From assembly GCF_014641735.1 (NCBI RefSeq), contig NZ_BMIH01000002.1, forward strand, positions 744,001-808,000: a stretch of DNA of 64,000 nucleotides. The letters are read 5' to 3'. The notes under the pieces were generated by a model. The model was not told the origin of the DNA and did not search any database. It was given only the letters and a program-made list of their open reading frames with translations. The stretch comes from Sphingomonas metalli. Lineage in GTDB: Bacteria > Pseudomonadota > Alphaproteobacteria > Sphingomonadales > Sphingomonadaceae. Shown here piece after piece: positions 18,163 through 26,718 of the stretch. The position numbers and the translations under genes are program-made. The first letter of the stretch is position 1. Every line of letters starts with the position of its first letter.

Positions 18163-19430
18163 GCGATGTCCTTTGCAAGGCGGACGCCGGTGAACTGCCA
18201 GCGCTGATGGGGGTAGAAGAAGTTGCGGTAGCAGGCGCGCACATGGCCGCGCGGGGTGGCGCAGCTGCCGCCGCGCAGCACGAACTGGCCGCTCATGAAC
18301 TTGCCGTTATACTCGCCGACCGCGCCCTCGACGGGGGTGAAGCCGGGATAGGGACGATAGGCGCTGCCGGTCCATTCCCACACGTCGCCGAAAAAGGCGG
18401 GGCCGTGCGGGGCCGGGCGAGGCTCGACCGGGCCGGCCGCATCCATCTGGTTGCCGACCGCCGGATCGTGCGCCGCCGCCGCAGCCTCCCATTCCGCCTC
18501 GGTCGGCAGCCGCGCGCCGGCCCAGCTGGCATAGGCGTCCGCCTCGAAGAAGCTGACATGCGTGACCGGCGCGGCGGGATCGACCGGCCGCCGGCCGTCG
18601 AGCCCGAACCGCGTCCAGCCCGCCCCGTCCTGCTCCCAATAGAGCGGCGCGGCGATCCCTTCCGCCTTCACCCAGGCCCAGCCGTCCGACAGCCAGTGGC
18701 GCGGATCGCGATAGCCGCCATCGGCGATGAAGGCCGCCCACTCGCCATTGGTGACGGTGCGGTCGGCGAGCGCATGCGGATGGAGCAGCGCGGCATGGCG
18801 CGGCCCCTCGCAGTCGAAGGCGAAGCCGCCGCCGCCATGGCCGATCTCGACCACGCCGCCGCCATGCTCGATCCAGCCGATCGGCCCCGGCATGCCGACC
18901 GGCACCTTGGGCGCGGCGGCCCACAGCGCGGGCTCGAGCGGGTTCTCGGCAAAGAGGTGGAGGATGTCGGTGACCAGCAGTTCCTGGTGCTGCTCCTCAT
19001 GGTGGCAGCCCAGCTCGACCAGCGTGCGCGCCGCATCGGGCAGCGACGGCAGCGCCGCCGTCAGCGCCGCGTCGACATGGGCGCGGTAGGCGCGCACCTC
19101 GTCGAGCGTCGGCCGGGTGATCATGCCGCGACGGTGCCGGGCATGCCGCCGCCCCTCCGCCTCGTAATAGCTGTTGAACAGGAACGGCCAGCGCGGATCG
19201 TGCAGCGCGTAGCCGGGCACATGGTCGCGCAGGACGAAGGTCTCGAAGAACCAGGTCGTGTGCGCCAGGTGCCATTTCGCCGGCGACGCATCGGGCATCG
19301 ACTGGACGGTGGCGTCGGCGTCGGAGAGCGGTGCGGCGAGGGCGAGCGTCAGCGCGCGCGTCCGGGCGAAACGGTCCGCCACGCCGTCCCGGCCGGCGAC
19401 CGCCGCAAGATCTGGTGCCTGTTCGGCCAT
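18156..19430 (-). CDS. egtB: Ergothioneine sulfoxide synthase-like protein
   Basis: 424 residues from ATG 19430 (AGGAG eight bases upstream; a 21-residue extension is possible but lacks a ribosome site). Two domains: a DinB-like iron site (HLAHTTWFFE near 58 and HHEEQHQE near 141 supply the three histidines) and a formylglycine-generating-enzyme-like sulfatase-modifying fold (about 190-424) with THVSFFEADAYASWAGARLPTEAEWE, GDVWEWTGSAYRPYPGF and VLRGGSCATPRGHVRACYRNFF. It joins hercynine to a thiol (cysteine or gamma-glutamylcysteine) with oxygen. It directly precedes and overlaps egtD, the classic pairing. Confidence 0.95.
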   Translation of the reverse strand: MAEQAPDLAAVAGRDGVADRFARTRALTLALAAPLSDADATVQSMPDASPAKWHLAHTTWFFETFVLRDHVPGYALHDPRWPFLFNSYYEAEGRRHARHRRGMITRPTLDEVRAYRAHVDAALTAALPSLPDAARTLVELGCHHEEQHQELLVTDILHLFAENPLEPALWAAAPKVPVGMPGPIGWIEHGGGVVEIGHGGGGFAFDCEGPRHAALLHPHALADRTVTNGEWAAFIADGGYRDPRHWLSDGWAWVKAEGIAAPLYWEQDGAGWTRFGLDGRRPVDPAAPVTHVSFFEADAYASWAGARLPTEAEWEAAAAAHDPAVGNQMDAAGPVEPRPAPHGPAFFGDVWEWTGSAYRPYPGFTPVEGAVGEYNGKFMSGQFVLRGGSCATPRGHVRACYRNFFYPHQRWQFTGVRLAKDIAC

Positions 19431-19468
19431 GCCCCCGCTCCTATGGTCGTCGAGCGGAGCGGGACGGC

Positions 19469-20026
19469 TCAGCGCGATGCTCCCGGAACCCAAAGAACGT
19501 CACCCTCGCCGCTTTGGTTCACATGGCGGGCCGCGACGAACAGGAAATCCGAGAGTCTGTTGATGTAGGATAATGCTTCAGGATTGATCGCGGCACCCGC
19601 CGCGGCGGCCACCAGCGCGCGTTCGGCGCGGCGGGCGATGGCGCGGGCGAGATGGATCGCCGCCGCCGCGGCGCTGCCGCCGGGCAGGATGAAGCTGCGA
19701 AGCGGCGCCAGATCGTCGTTGAGCGTGTCGATCGCGCGTTCCAGCTGGGCGACCTGCGCAGGCACGATACGCAGCGCCTGCGGGTCGTCGCCCGGGGTCG
19801 CGAGATCGGCGCCGCAATCGAACAGATCGTTCTGGATCGTCAGCAGCTCGTCGCGCAGCGGGCCGGCCGGCAGCTGGGCGATCGCCACGCCGATCGCCGA
19901 GTTGAGCTCGTCCACATCGCCGATCGCGGCCATGCGGCCATCGGCCTTCGACACGCGCGACCCGTCGACCAGGCCGGTCGTGCCGTCGTCGCCGGTACGC
20001 GTGTAGATGCGGGTCAGGCGGACCAT
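19469..20026 (-). CDS. pduO: PduO-type cob(I)alamin adenosyltransferase
   Basis: 185 residues. Converts cob(I)alamin plus ATP to adenosylcobalamin. Shows the N-terminal ATP motif TRTGDDGTTGLVDGSRVSK, DVDELNSAIGVA, the LTIQNDLFDCGADLATPG helix, FILPGGSAAAAAIHLARAIARRAERAL and NRLSDFLFVAARHVN, all diagnostic of the PduO/MMAB fold. The 38-base gap to egtB and 19-base gap from the twin-TM gene suggest one leftward transcript (gluQRS, twin-TM gene, pduO, egtB, egtD). Confidence 0.95.
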   Translation of the reverse strand: MVRLTRIYTRTGDDGTTGLVDGSRVSKADGRMAAIGDVDELNSAIGVAIAQLPAGPLRDELLTIQNDLFDCGADLATPGDDPQALRIVPAQVAQLERAIDTLNDDLAPLRSFILPGGSAAAAAIHLARAIARRAERALVAAAAGAAINPEALSYINRLSDFLFVAARHVNQSGEGDVLWVPGASR

Positions 20027-20045
20027 CGGCCGGCGCGCCCGGGGA

Positions 20046-20273
20046 TCAGGTGCGGCCCGCCATGAACAGGATCAGGACGACGATCAGGATCGCGCCGGCC
20101 TGGAAGAAGATGCGCTGCTGCATCATCCGGTTGGACTTGAGCGCCGCCTTGCTCGGCCCCTCGCCTTTCACCTCCGCCGTCGATTCCTGGAGGAAGGCGA
20201 TGATGCCGCGGACCAGCGCAACGACCGTCGCGATCATCGCGGCGATCAGCAGGATGACGAGAAAGGTGTTCAT
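20046..20273 (-). CDS. Twin-transmembrane small protein (HIG1-like)
   Basis: 75 residues from ATG 20273; a TTG three codons earlier is possible. Two hydrophobic helices (NTFLVILLIAAMIATVVALVRGIIAFL and FFQAGAILIVVLILFMAG) flank a basic-amphipathic loop (KSNRMMQQRIFFQ). This is the 'twin transmembrane protein' family, common before the cobalamin adenosyltransferase gene in alphaproteobacteria; a HIG1-like respiratory-complex role has been suggested for the fold but is not shown. No clear ribosome site precedes the start. Confidence 0.85.
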   Translation of the reverse strand: MNTFLVILLIAAMIATVVALVRGIIAFLQESTAEVKGEGPSKAALKSNRMMQQRIFFQAGAILIVVLILFMAGRT

Positions 20274-20283
20274 GGCGACCAAT

Positions 20284-21183
20284 CTAGGAATTCGGCCAGG
20301 AAAAACTAGTGGGCAGACGCCCCGCGCGCAGCCCTTCGGCGAGCGTCGCGCCGTCGGCGCCGGCCGCGCGCAGATCGGCGAGCGAGGGGCTGCCGCGCCG
20401 CTTGGCGAGCCGCTGTCCGGTCGCGTCGAGGATCAGCCGGTGGTGGTGGTAGCGCGGCGTCGGCAGGTCGAGCAGCGCTTGGAGCAGCCGGTGGACATGC
20501 GTCGCCTCGAACAGGTCCACTCCGCGCACCACGTCGGTGACGCCCTGCTCCGCATCGTCGACCGTCGCGGCGAGATGATAGCTGGCGGGGGCGTCCTTGC
20601 GCGCGATAACGATGTCGCCCTGCGGCGCGGGATCGGCGCGGACCGGCCCGGCGGCCGCGTCGTGCCAGATCAGGTCGCCGCCCGCCCGCGCCAGCGCCGC
20701 CGCCATGTCGAGGCGCCAGCAATGCGGGGCCGCGGCGCGGGCCTCCGCCTCCTCGGCCGAAAGCCGCCGGCAGGTGCCGGGATAGGCGGGCTGGGGTCCA
20801 TGCGGGGCGGACAGGCTGGCGGCGATCTCCGCGCGGGTGCAGAAGCAGCGATAGACGAGCCCCATCGCCCGCAATCGACCGAGCGCGGCGTCGTAGAGCG
20901 CCAGCCGCTGCGACTGGAAGACCGGTCCCTCCCAGTCGAGCCCCAGCCAGCGCAGATCCTCGCCGATGCCCGCGACATGCTCCGCCCGGCTGCGCGCGCC
21001 GTCGATATCCTCGATCCGCAGCAGGAACCGGCCGCCGGCGGCGGCGGCCAGATCATGGGCGAGGATCGCCGACCAGCCATGGCCCAGATGCAGCCGCCCG
21101 GTCGGGCTCGGCGCGAACCGGCTGACCACCGCCGCACCCGGTCCCGTTAAGGCTTGACCACGAATCGCGCCTCGTGCTGTCAT
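20284..21183 (-). CDS. gluQ: Glutamyl-Q tRNA(Asp) synthetase
   Basis: 299 residues from ATG 21183. Activates glutamate and attaches it to queuosine in tRNA(Asp). It is a class I synthetase catalytic core without the anticodon domain: RFAPSPTGRLHLGHGWSA (HIGH motif), LRIEDIDGARS, zinc ligands in CFCTRAE and YPGTC, DLIWHDAAAGP, DIVIARKDAPASYHLAATVDD, VTDVVRGVDLFEATHVH and the KMSKS variant GQRLAKRRGSPSL. Length is that of GluQ-RS. The start is uncertain: the conserved part begins 18 residues in. It may link to the queuosine-precursor transporter at 39869. Confidence 0.93.
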   Translation of the reverse strand: MTARGAIRGQALTGPGAAVVSRFAPSPTGRLHLGHGWSAILAHDLAAAAGGRFLLRIEDIDGARSRAEHVAGIGEDLRWLGLDWEGPVFQSQRLALYDAALGRLRAMGLVYRCFCTRAEIAASLSAPHGPQPAYPGTCRRLSAEEAEARAAAPHCWRLDMAAALARAGGDLIWHDAAAGPVRADPAPQGDIVIARKDAPASYHLAATVDDAEQGVTDVVRGVDLFEATHVHRLLQALLDLPTPRYHHHRLILDATGQRLAKRRGSPSLADLRAAGADGATLAEGLRAGRLPTSFSWPNS

Positions 21184-21266
21184 GCAGTCGTCACGCCGAT
21201 GCGCGACAAGGGCTTCGCCAGCCTCTCGGGAGACCTTGGGGCTTCCGGCCATGATTGGGGGAGCGT

Positions 21267-21833
21267 GTGTTTCATCCCGACCTGATCCGACATCCCGACA
21301 GCTGCCCGACGCTTGTTCTCAACGCCGACTATACGCCGCTGTCCTATTATCCATTGAGCCTGTGGCCGTGGCAGACCGCGGTCAAGGCGGTGTTCCTCGA
21401 CCGCGTCGACATCGTCGCCCATTATGAGCGGGAGGTGCGCAGCGCCACCGTGTCGCTCAAGCTGCCCTCGGTGATCGCGCTCAAGCAGTTCGTGAAGCCG
21501 TCGCAGTTTCCGGCCTTCACCCGCTTCAACCTGTTCCTGCGCGACCGCTTCGCCTGCCAATATTGCGGGCATGGCCGCGACCTGACCTTCGACCATGTCG
21601 TGCCGCGCGCCCAGGGCGGGCGGACGACGTGGGAGAATGTCGTCACCGCCTGCGCGCCGTGCAACCTGCGCAAGGGCGGGCGCACGCCGCGCCAGGCGGG
21701 GATGCCGCTGCACATCGAGCCGATCCGCCCGACCAACTGGCATCTGCAGGAGCATGGCCGGTCCTTCCCGCCCAACTACCTGCATGAGACATGGCACGAC
21801 TGGCTCTATTGGGACGTTGAGCTGGAGGCTTGA
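21267..21833 (+). CDS. HNH endonuclease family protein
   Basis: 188 residues, starting with GTG 21267 (GGGGGAG just before it), which gives the conserved N-terminus FHPDLIRHPDSCPTLVLNADYTPLSYYPLS; an in-frame TTG at 21255 is less likely. The HNH core is FACQYCGHGRDLTFDHVVPRAQGGRTTWENVVTACAPCN, with CxxC pairs for zinc and the catalytic His in FDHVVPR. This stand-alone, chromosomally conserved HNH protein is widespread in alphaproteobacteria and is probably a housekeeping nuclease, not a restriction enzyme; its role is not settled. It is divergent from gluQ. Confidence 0.9.
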   Translation: MFHPDLIRHPDSCPTLVLNADYTPLSYYPLSLWPWQTAVKAVFLDRVDIVAHYEREVRSATVSLKLPSVIALKQFVKPSQFPAFTRFNLFLRDRFACQYCGHGRDLTFDHVVPRAQGGRTTWENVVTACAPCNLRKGGRTPRQAGMPLHIEPIRPTNWHLQEHGRSFPPNYLHETWHDWLYWDVELEA

Positions 21834-21852
21834 TCCCCATTAAGGAGCGACG

Positions 21853-22254
21853 ATGAAGGCGGGACTGTGGATCGTGGCGGCCATGCTGGCGGCGGCAACG
21901 GCGGCGTGCGGCACTTCCGACAAGGACAAGCAGGCCGAGGCGGATGCCCGGGCCGCCAGCTTCCAGCCGCCCTCGGTGATGTCGCGCCTCGATTTCGGCA
22001 GCTCGGCCTCCCGCCGCTTCCGGGCGCTGGACCGCAATGGCGACGACATCATCAGCGACGACGAGCTGCCTCGGCCGGAGGCGCCGCGGCTGATGGCGCT
22101 CGATCGCAACGGCGATGGCGAGATCACCGAAAGCGAATGGTCGGAGGGGATGCTGGCCCGGTTCGACCGGATGGACCTGAACCAGGACGGCACCGTCACC
22201 TCGGAGGAGCGCCGCACGGCGATGGCGCGGCAACAGGCGCAGCCGGCGAAGTAG
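21853..22254 (+). CDS. EF-hand lipoprotein
   Basis: 133 residues with a lipoprotein signal (MKAGLWIVAAMLAAATAAC; lipobox TAAC at residue 19). Three EF-hand loops follow: DRNGDDIISDDE, DRNGDGEITESE and DLNQDGTVTSEE, each with acidic residues at calcium-coordinating positions. It is likely a periplasm-facing calcium-binding lipoprotein. AAGGAG precedes the ATG, 19 bases after the HNH stop, so the two may share a transcript. Function unknown beyond calcium binding. Confidence 0.9.
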   Translation: MKAGLWIVAAMLAAATAACGTSDKDKQAEADARAASFQPPSVMSRLDFGSSASRRFRALDRNGDDIISDDELPRPEAPRLMALDRNGDGEITESEWSEGMLARFDRMDLNQDGTVTSEERRTAMARQQAQPAK

Positions 22255-22459
22255 CCTCGTTGAGGATCCCGGCGGTTGCCGATAGGATCGCCGCACCACG
22301 GGAGTTCGCAGTCATGGTCCAGCAGCAGCGTCAAGGCGGCATGACCTCGCTCTGACCCGTTCGGGCTGAGCGCAGTCGGGTCGGCCTCACGCCATCTTAC
22401 CTGGCGAACGCAGAGCCGGCGGGTCCATCCGCCGTGCGACCTCCTGTTGCGAGATCACC

Positions 22460-23239
22460 ATGCAAAGACTGCAGAACAAGATTTGCGTCGTCACCGGTGC
22501 GGCGCGCGGCATCGGCCACGCCATCGCCGCCCGCTTCCTTGCCGAAGGCGCGACGGTCGTCCTGACCGACATCGACGAGACCGCCGGCATCGCCGCGGCC
22601 GACGGCCTCGGCTGCCGCTTCGAGCCGCTCGACGTGGGCGAGGAGGCCGGCTGGCTGCGGCTCGCGCAGGTCGTTCCGGTCGCGGACGTCGTCGTCAACA
22701 ATGCCGGCGTCACGGGGTTCGAGGGCGGCATGGTGCCGCACGATCCCGAACATGCCAGCCTGGCGGACTGGCGGGCGGTGCACCGCGTCAATCTGGACGG
22801 CACCTTCCTCGGCTGTCGCTATGCCATCGGCGCGATGAAGGCGGCGGGGGCGGGTTCGATCATCAACATCTCGTCGCGATCGGGGCTGGTCGGCATACCC
22901 GGCGCGGTGGCCTATGCCTCGTCCAAGGCGCCGATCCGCAACCACAGCAAGAGCGTCGCGCTCTACTGCGCCGCGCAGGGCTGGGGGATCCGCTGCAACT
23001 CGATCCATCCCGCCGCGATCCTGACGCCGATCTGGGAGCCGATGCTGGGCGAGGGCCCCGATCGCGCGGCGCGGATGCAGGCGCTGGTGGCAGATACGCC
23101 GCTCAAGCGCTTCGGCCGGCCCGAAGAGGTCGCGGCGATCGCGGCGATGCTTGCTTCGGACGAGGCGACCTATGTCACCGGGACGGAGATCAATATCGAC
23201 GGCGGCCTGCTCGCCGGCTCGGCGGCGTCGCCCGGCTGA
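22460..23239 (+). CDS. SDR-family oxidoreductase
   Basis: 259 residues. Classical short-chain dehydrogenase: NAD(P) motif [14 protein letters not shown], an Asp after the second strand (LTDIDETAG) favouring NAD(H), VVNNAGVTG, catalytic Ser in [12 protein letters not shown] and YASSK (Tyr/Lys), and C-terminal [16 protein letters not shown]. The NNAG, serine and YxxxK set is intact, so it should be active. Substrate not deducible; relatives include hydroxysteroid/cyclopentanol-type dehydrogenases. It stands alone, preceded by a 205-base gap with a fragment of the sphingomonad repeat (CGTTCGGGCTGAGCGCAGTC). Confidence 0.93.
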   Translation: MQRLQNKICVVTGAARGIGHAIAARFLAEGATVVLTDIDETAGIAAADGLGCRFEPLDVGEEAGWLRLAQVVPVADVVVNNAGVTGFEGGMVPHDPEHASLADWRAVHRVNLDGTFLGCRYAIGAMKAAGAGSIINISSRSGLVGIPGAVAYASSKAPIRNHSKSVALYCAAQGWGIRCNSIHPAAILTPIWEPMLGEGPDRAARMQALVADTPLKRFGRPEEVAAIAAMLASDEATYVTGTEINIDGGLLAGSAASPG

Positions 23240-23312
23240 GGGTGCGCGGCGTGTCCCTGAACGTCCGGCACAGCCGTGGGTCATGCGGAGGCGAGACCGC
23301 TGCACGAAGACC

Positions 23313-23406
23313 GTCATGCCGGACTTGTTCCGGCATCCACGGCGCCGCGAACACACGAGCCGTTGACCGCGCCGACCAGTGGATCCCGGAACAGGTCCGG
23401 GATGAC
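23313..23406 (+). repeat. 94-bp palindromic element, copy 2
   Basis: Runs GTCATGCCGGACTTG to GGTCCGGGATGAC, exactly 94 bases like the other copies. It lies in the 365-base gap between the SDR gene and ppc. That gap also holds an arm fragment at about 23438 (CCTTCGCGAGGATGACG), and an imperfect hairpin TTGCTGGTTC/GAACAGCAA at 23483-23509; the remainder is the presumed ppc promoter, with no motif I can assign. Confidence 0.88.
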
Positions 23407-23604
23407 GGGTGAAAGAGGGCGTCGCCAGGACGTCCAGCCTTCGCGAGGATGACGTAGAGCCGGAGAGCGAGCCGCAAGATAATTGCTGGTTCAACCAAAC
23501 GAACAGCAAGAGAGTATCCGATCCACCCGGACATACGTATTTCCCGGTCGTGTCGTCGCCCTATCGTCATTGACCTTGCCTGCGCCGCAGCGCAGCATCG
23601 TTGC

Positions 23605-26274
23605 ATGGCCAGCCTTCCCCCGATCGCCAACAATCCCGATGTCCGCTTTCTCGGCGCGCTGCTCGGCGAGGTGATCCGCGACTATGGCGGGGCGGCGCTG
23701 TTCGAGGCGACCGAGACGATCCGCCGCGCCTCGGTGGAGCGGCATCGCGACGGCGGCGACCATGCCACGGTCGATCTCCAGCTCGAAAAGCTGGGGCTGG
23801 ACGAGACGATCGACTTCGTCCGCGGCTTCATGCTCTTCTCGATGCTCGCCAACATGGCCGAGGACCGGCAGGGGATCGCCGCCGAGGAGGGGGCGGACCT
23901 CGCCGCCGCGCTCGACCGGCTGGCGGGCGAGGGGATCGACCGCGAGCGGGTGCTGGCGCTGCTCGACCATGCGCTGGTCGCGCCGGTGCTCACCGCCCAC
24001 CCGACCGAGGTGCGGCGCAAGAGCATGATCGACCACCGCAACCGCATCGCTGCGCTGATGGCCGATCGCGATGCCGGCCGCACCGAGACCGCCGATGGCG
24101 ATGCGGTGGACGAGGCGATCAAGCGCCAGATCGCGCTGCTGTGGCAGACGCGCGCGCTGCGCCGCGAGCGGCTGGGCGTGGCGGACGAGGTGGAGACTGC
24201 CCTCTCCTATTTCCGCGACGTCTTTCTGCCCGCCATCCCCGCTCTCTACCAGCGCTGGGACCGGGCGATGGGACGGCGGGTGCCGAGCTTCCTGCGGCCC
24301 GGCAGCTGGATCGGCGGCGACCGCGACGGCAACCCGAATGTCACCGCGGCCTCGTTGCGACTGGCGCTGTCGCGCGCGGCCGAGGCGGCGATCGGCCATT
24401 ATTGCGACACCGTTCATGCGCTGGGGGCGGAGCTGTCCATCTCCTCGGTCCGCACCCCGATCGATCCCGCGGTCGAGGCGCTGGCGGCGGCGAGCGGCGA
24501 CGCGGCGGGGAGCCGCAGCGACGAGCCCTTCCGCCGCGCCCTGTCGGGCATCTATGCGCGCCTCGCCGCGACCCATCAGGCGCTGACCGGCAAGCCTGCC
24601 CCGCGGCCCGGCCGCCTGACCGGCGAGCCCTATCCCGATCCGCAGGCCTTGCGGGCCGACCTCGTCACCATCGCGCGCGGGCTGGCGGCAGGCGGCGGCG
24701 GGACGCTGGGGTCGAGCGGCGCGCTCGGCCGGCTGATCCGCGCGGTCGATGTCTTCGGCTTCCACCTCGCCACGCTCGACCTGCGCCAGAACTCGGCGGT
24801 GCACGAGCGCGTGGTCGCCGAGCTGCTTCAGGTCGCGGGTGTCGAGAGCGACTATATCGCGCTCGACGAGGAGGCGCGGATCGCCCTCCTTCGCCGCGAG
24901 CTCGCCAATGCGCGCCCGCTCGTCAGCCGCTTCCACGCCTATTCGGACGAGACCGCCTCGGAGCTGGCGATCGTCGAGGCGGCGGCGGAGGCGCATGCCC
25001 GCTACGGCGCGGCCGCCATCCGCGTCTATATCGTCTCGATGACCAAGTCGGTCTCCGACCTGCTCGAGGTCAATCTGCTGCTCAAGGAAGCCGGCCTCTA
25101 CCGCCCCGGCCCGGACCCGCAGGCGGCGATCATGGCGGTCCCGCTGTTCGAGACGATCGAGGATCTCGATGCCGCGCCCGCGATCATGCGCGCCTGGCTG
25201 GCGATGCCGGAGATCGCCGCGATCGCCCGCGCGCGCGGGCATCAGGAAGTGATGATCGGCTATTCGGATTCGAACAAGGACGGCGGCTATCTCACCTCCA
25301 CCTGGGGCCTGTCCAAGGGATCGACCGCGCTCGCGCCCGTGTTCGCGGAGGCGGGCGTGGGCCTGCAGCTGTTCCACGGCCGCGGCGGTGCGGTCGGGCG
25401 CGGTGGCGGCTCCGCCTTCGCGGCGATCCGGGCGCAGCCGCCCGGCACCGTGCAGGGCCGCATCCGCATCACCGAACAGGGCGAGGTGATCGCCGCCAAA
25501 TACGGCACGCGCGAGGGCGCGGCGACCAATCTGGAGGCCATGGCCTCGGCCGCCCTGCTCGCCAGCCTGGAGCCGGCGCGCCTCTCCGATGCCGAGAATG
25601 CCGCCTTCGCTGCGGCGATGGACGCGCTGTCGGGCGAGGCGTTCCACGCCTATCGCGACCTCGTCTATGGCGACGACGCGTTCCGCAGCTTCTTCCGTCA
25701 GATGACGCCGATCGCCGAGATCGCGAACCTCAAGATCGGCAGCCGTCCCGCCAGCCGCACCAAGTCCGACCGGATCGAGGATCTGCGCGCCATCCCCTGG
25801 GTGTTCAGCTGGGCGCAGGCGCGGGTGATGCTGCCGGGCTGGTACGGCGTCGGCCAGGCGATCGCCGCCTTTCCGGACAAGGGCCTGCTCGCCGAGATGG
25901 CGGAGGGCTGGCCGCTCTTCGCGGCGACGCTGGCCAATATGGAAATGGTCCTCGCCAAGTCCGACATGGCGATCGCCGCGCGCTACGCGACGCTGGTCGA
26001 TCGCGACCTCTGCCCCTTTTTCGACCGGATCCGCGACGGCTGGCAGCAGACGCATGACGGGCTGCTCGCCGTGACCCGCCAGTCGCGGCTGCTCGAGAAG
26101 CATCCGGCGCTGGAGGCGTCGATCCGGCTCCGCCTGCCCTATATCGAGCCGCTCAACCTCCTCCAGATCGAGCTGATGAAGCGTCACCGCGCCGGCGAGG
26201 ACGATCCGCGGATCGGCGAGGGCATCCTCCTCTCGATCAACGCGATCGCGACGGCGCTGCGCAACTCGGGCTGA
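23605..26274 (+). CDS. ppc: Phosphoenolpyruvate carboxylase
   Basis: 889 residues. Carboxylates PEP to oxaloacetate, refilling the TCA cycle. Catalytic and binding signatures are intact: VLTAHPTEVRRKSM (catalytic His), GSWIGGDRDGNPNVTA, LDLRQNSAVHE, the PEP-site MIGYSDSNKDGGYLTSTWGLSKG, FHGRGGAVGRGGG (glycine loop), RITEQGEVIAAKY, IPWVFSWAQARVMLPGWYGVG, and the C-terminal LRNSG equivalent of the RNTG tail that takes part in the active site. Length is normal. It is monocistronic by spacing. Confidence 0.97.
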   Translation: MASLPPIANNPDVRFLGALLGEVIRDYGGAALFEATETIRRASVERHRDGGDHATVDLQLEKLGLDETIDFVRGFMLFSMLANMAEDRQGIAAEEGADLAAALDRLAGEGIDRERVLALLDHALVAPVLTAHPTEVRRKSMIDHRNRIAALMADRDAGRTETADGDAVDEAIKRQIALLWQTRALRRERLGVADEVETALSYFRDVFLPAIPALYQRWDRAMGRRVPSFLRPGSWIGGDRDGNPNVTAASLRLALSRAAEAAIGHYCDTVHALGAELSISSVRTPIDPAVEALAAASGDAAGSRSDEPFRRALSGIYARLAATHQALTGKPAPRPGRLTGEPYPDPQALRADLVTIARGLAAGGGGTLGSSGALGRLIRAVDVFGFHLATLDLRQNSAVHERVVAELLQVAGVESDYIALDEEARIALLRRELANARPLVSRFHAYSDETASELAIVEAAAEAHARYGAAAIRVYIVSMTKSVSDLLEVNLLLKEAGLYRPGPDPQAAIMAVPLFETIEDLDAAPAIMRAWLAMPEIAAIARARGHQEVMIGYSDSNKDGGYLTSTWGLSKGSTALAPVFAEAGVGLQLFHGRGGAVGRGGGSAFAAIRAQPPGTVQGRIRITEQGEVIAAKYGTREGAATNLEAMASAALLASLEPARLSDAENAAFAAAMDALSGEAFHAYRDLVYGDDAFRSFFRQMTPIAEIANLKIGSRPASRTKSDRIEDLRAIPWVFSWAQARVMLPGWYGVGQAIAAFPDKGLLAEMAEGWPLFAATLANMEMVLAKSDMAIAARYATLVDRDLCPFFDRIRDGWQQTHDGLLAVTRQSRLLEKHPALEASIRLRLPYIEPLNLLQIELMKRHRAGEDDPRIGEGILLSINAIATALRNSG

Positions 26275-26387
26275 GCCGTTCGATGAAGAGGTTAAACTTG
26301 GCGGTGGCATCGTTGCTCTTGCTCGCGGCGGGGGCGGCGGGGCGATAGGATCGGTCGGAGTGCCGACTGGCGGAAGGATGCCCGACG

Positions 26388-26660
26388 ATGTTCCTGTTCA
26401 ACGGCCTGGAGAGCCATCCCCGGTCCTTCGTCAAGGCGGTGTCGTGGCGCACCGTGGGATCGATCGACACCTTCATCCTCGGCCTGTTCTTCTCCGGCAA
26501 CGCGCATATCGCCGGCGCGATCGCGGGCACCGAGGTGATCACCAAGATCGCGCTGTTCTATTTCCACGAGCGCGCCTGGTCGCTGGTCCGCTGGGGCCAT
26601 CGCACCGCGGAGCCGGAAGCCGCTCCCGAACCGGTTGCCGATCCCCTGCCCGCGGCGTGA
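26388..26660 (+). CDS. DUF2061 small membrane protein
   Basis: 90 residues. The pattern ESHPRSFVKAVSWRTVGSIDTFILGLFFSG then AGAIAGTEVITKIALFYFHERAWSLVRWG is that of the DUF2061 family: two hydrophobic segments with conserved Lys/Trp/Arg, and KxxLYxxHERxW at the second helix. Membrane-bound, function unknown. A poorly conserved Pro/Glu/Ala tail follows. It lies 113 bases after ppc with no obvious functional link. Confidence 0.88.
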   Translation: MFLFNGLESHPRSFVKAVSWRTVGSIDTFILGLFFSGNAHIAGAIAGTEVITKIALFYFHERAWSLVRWGHRTAEPEAAPEPVADPLPAA

Positions 26661-26718
26661 GATAATGCTTGCGCCCGAGTGACTTGCAGCGGTCACATCG
26701 GGCGCGCATCCTGCCCGC

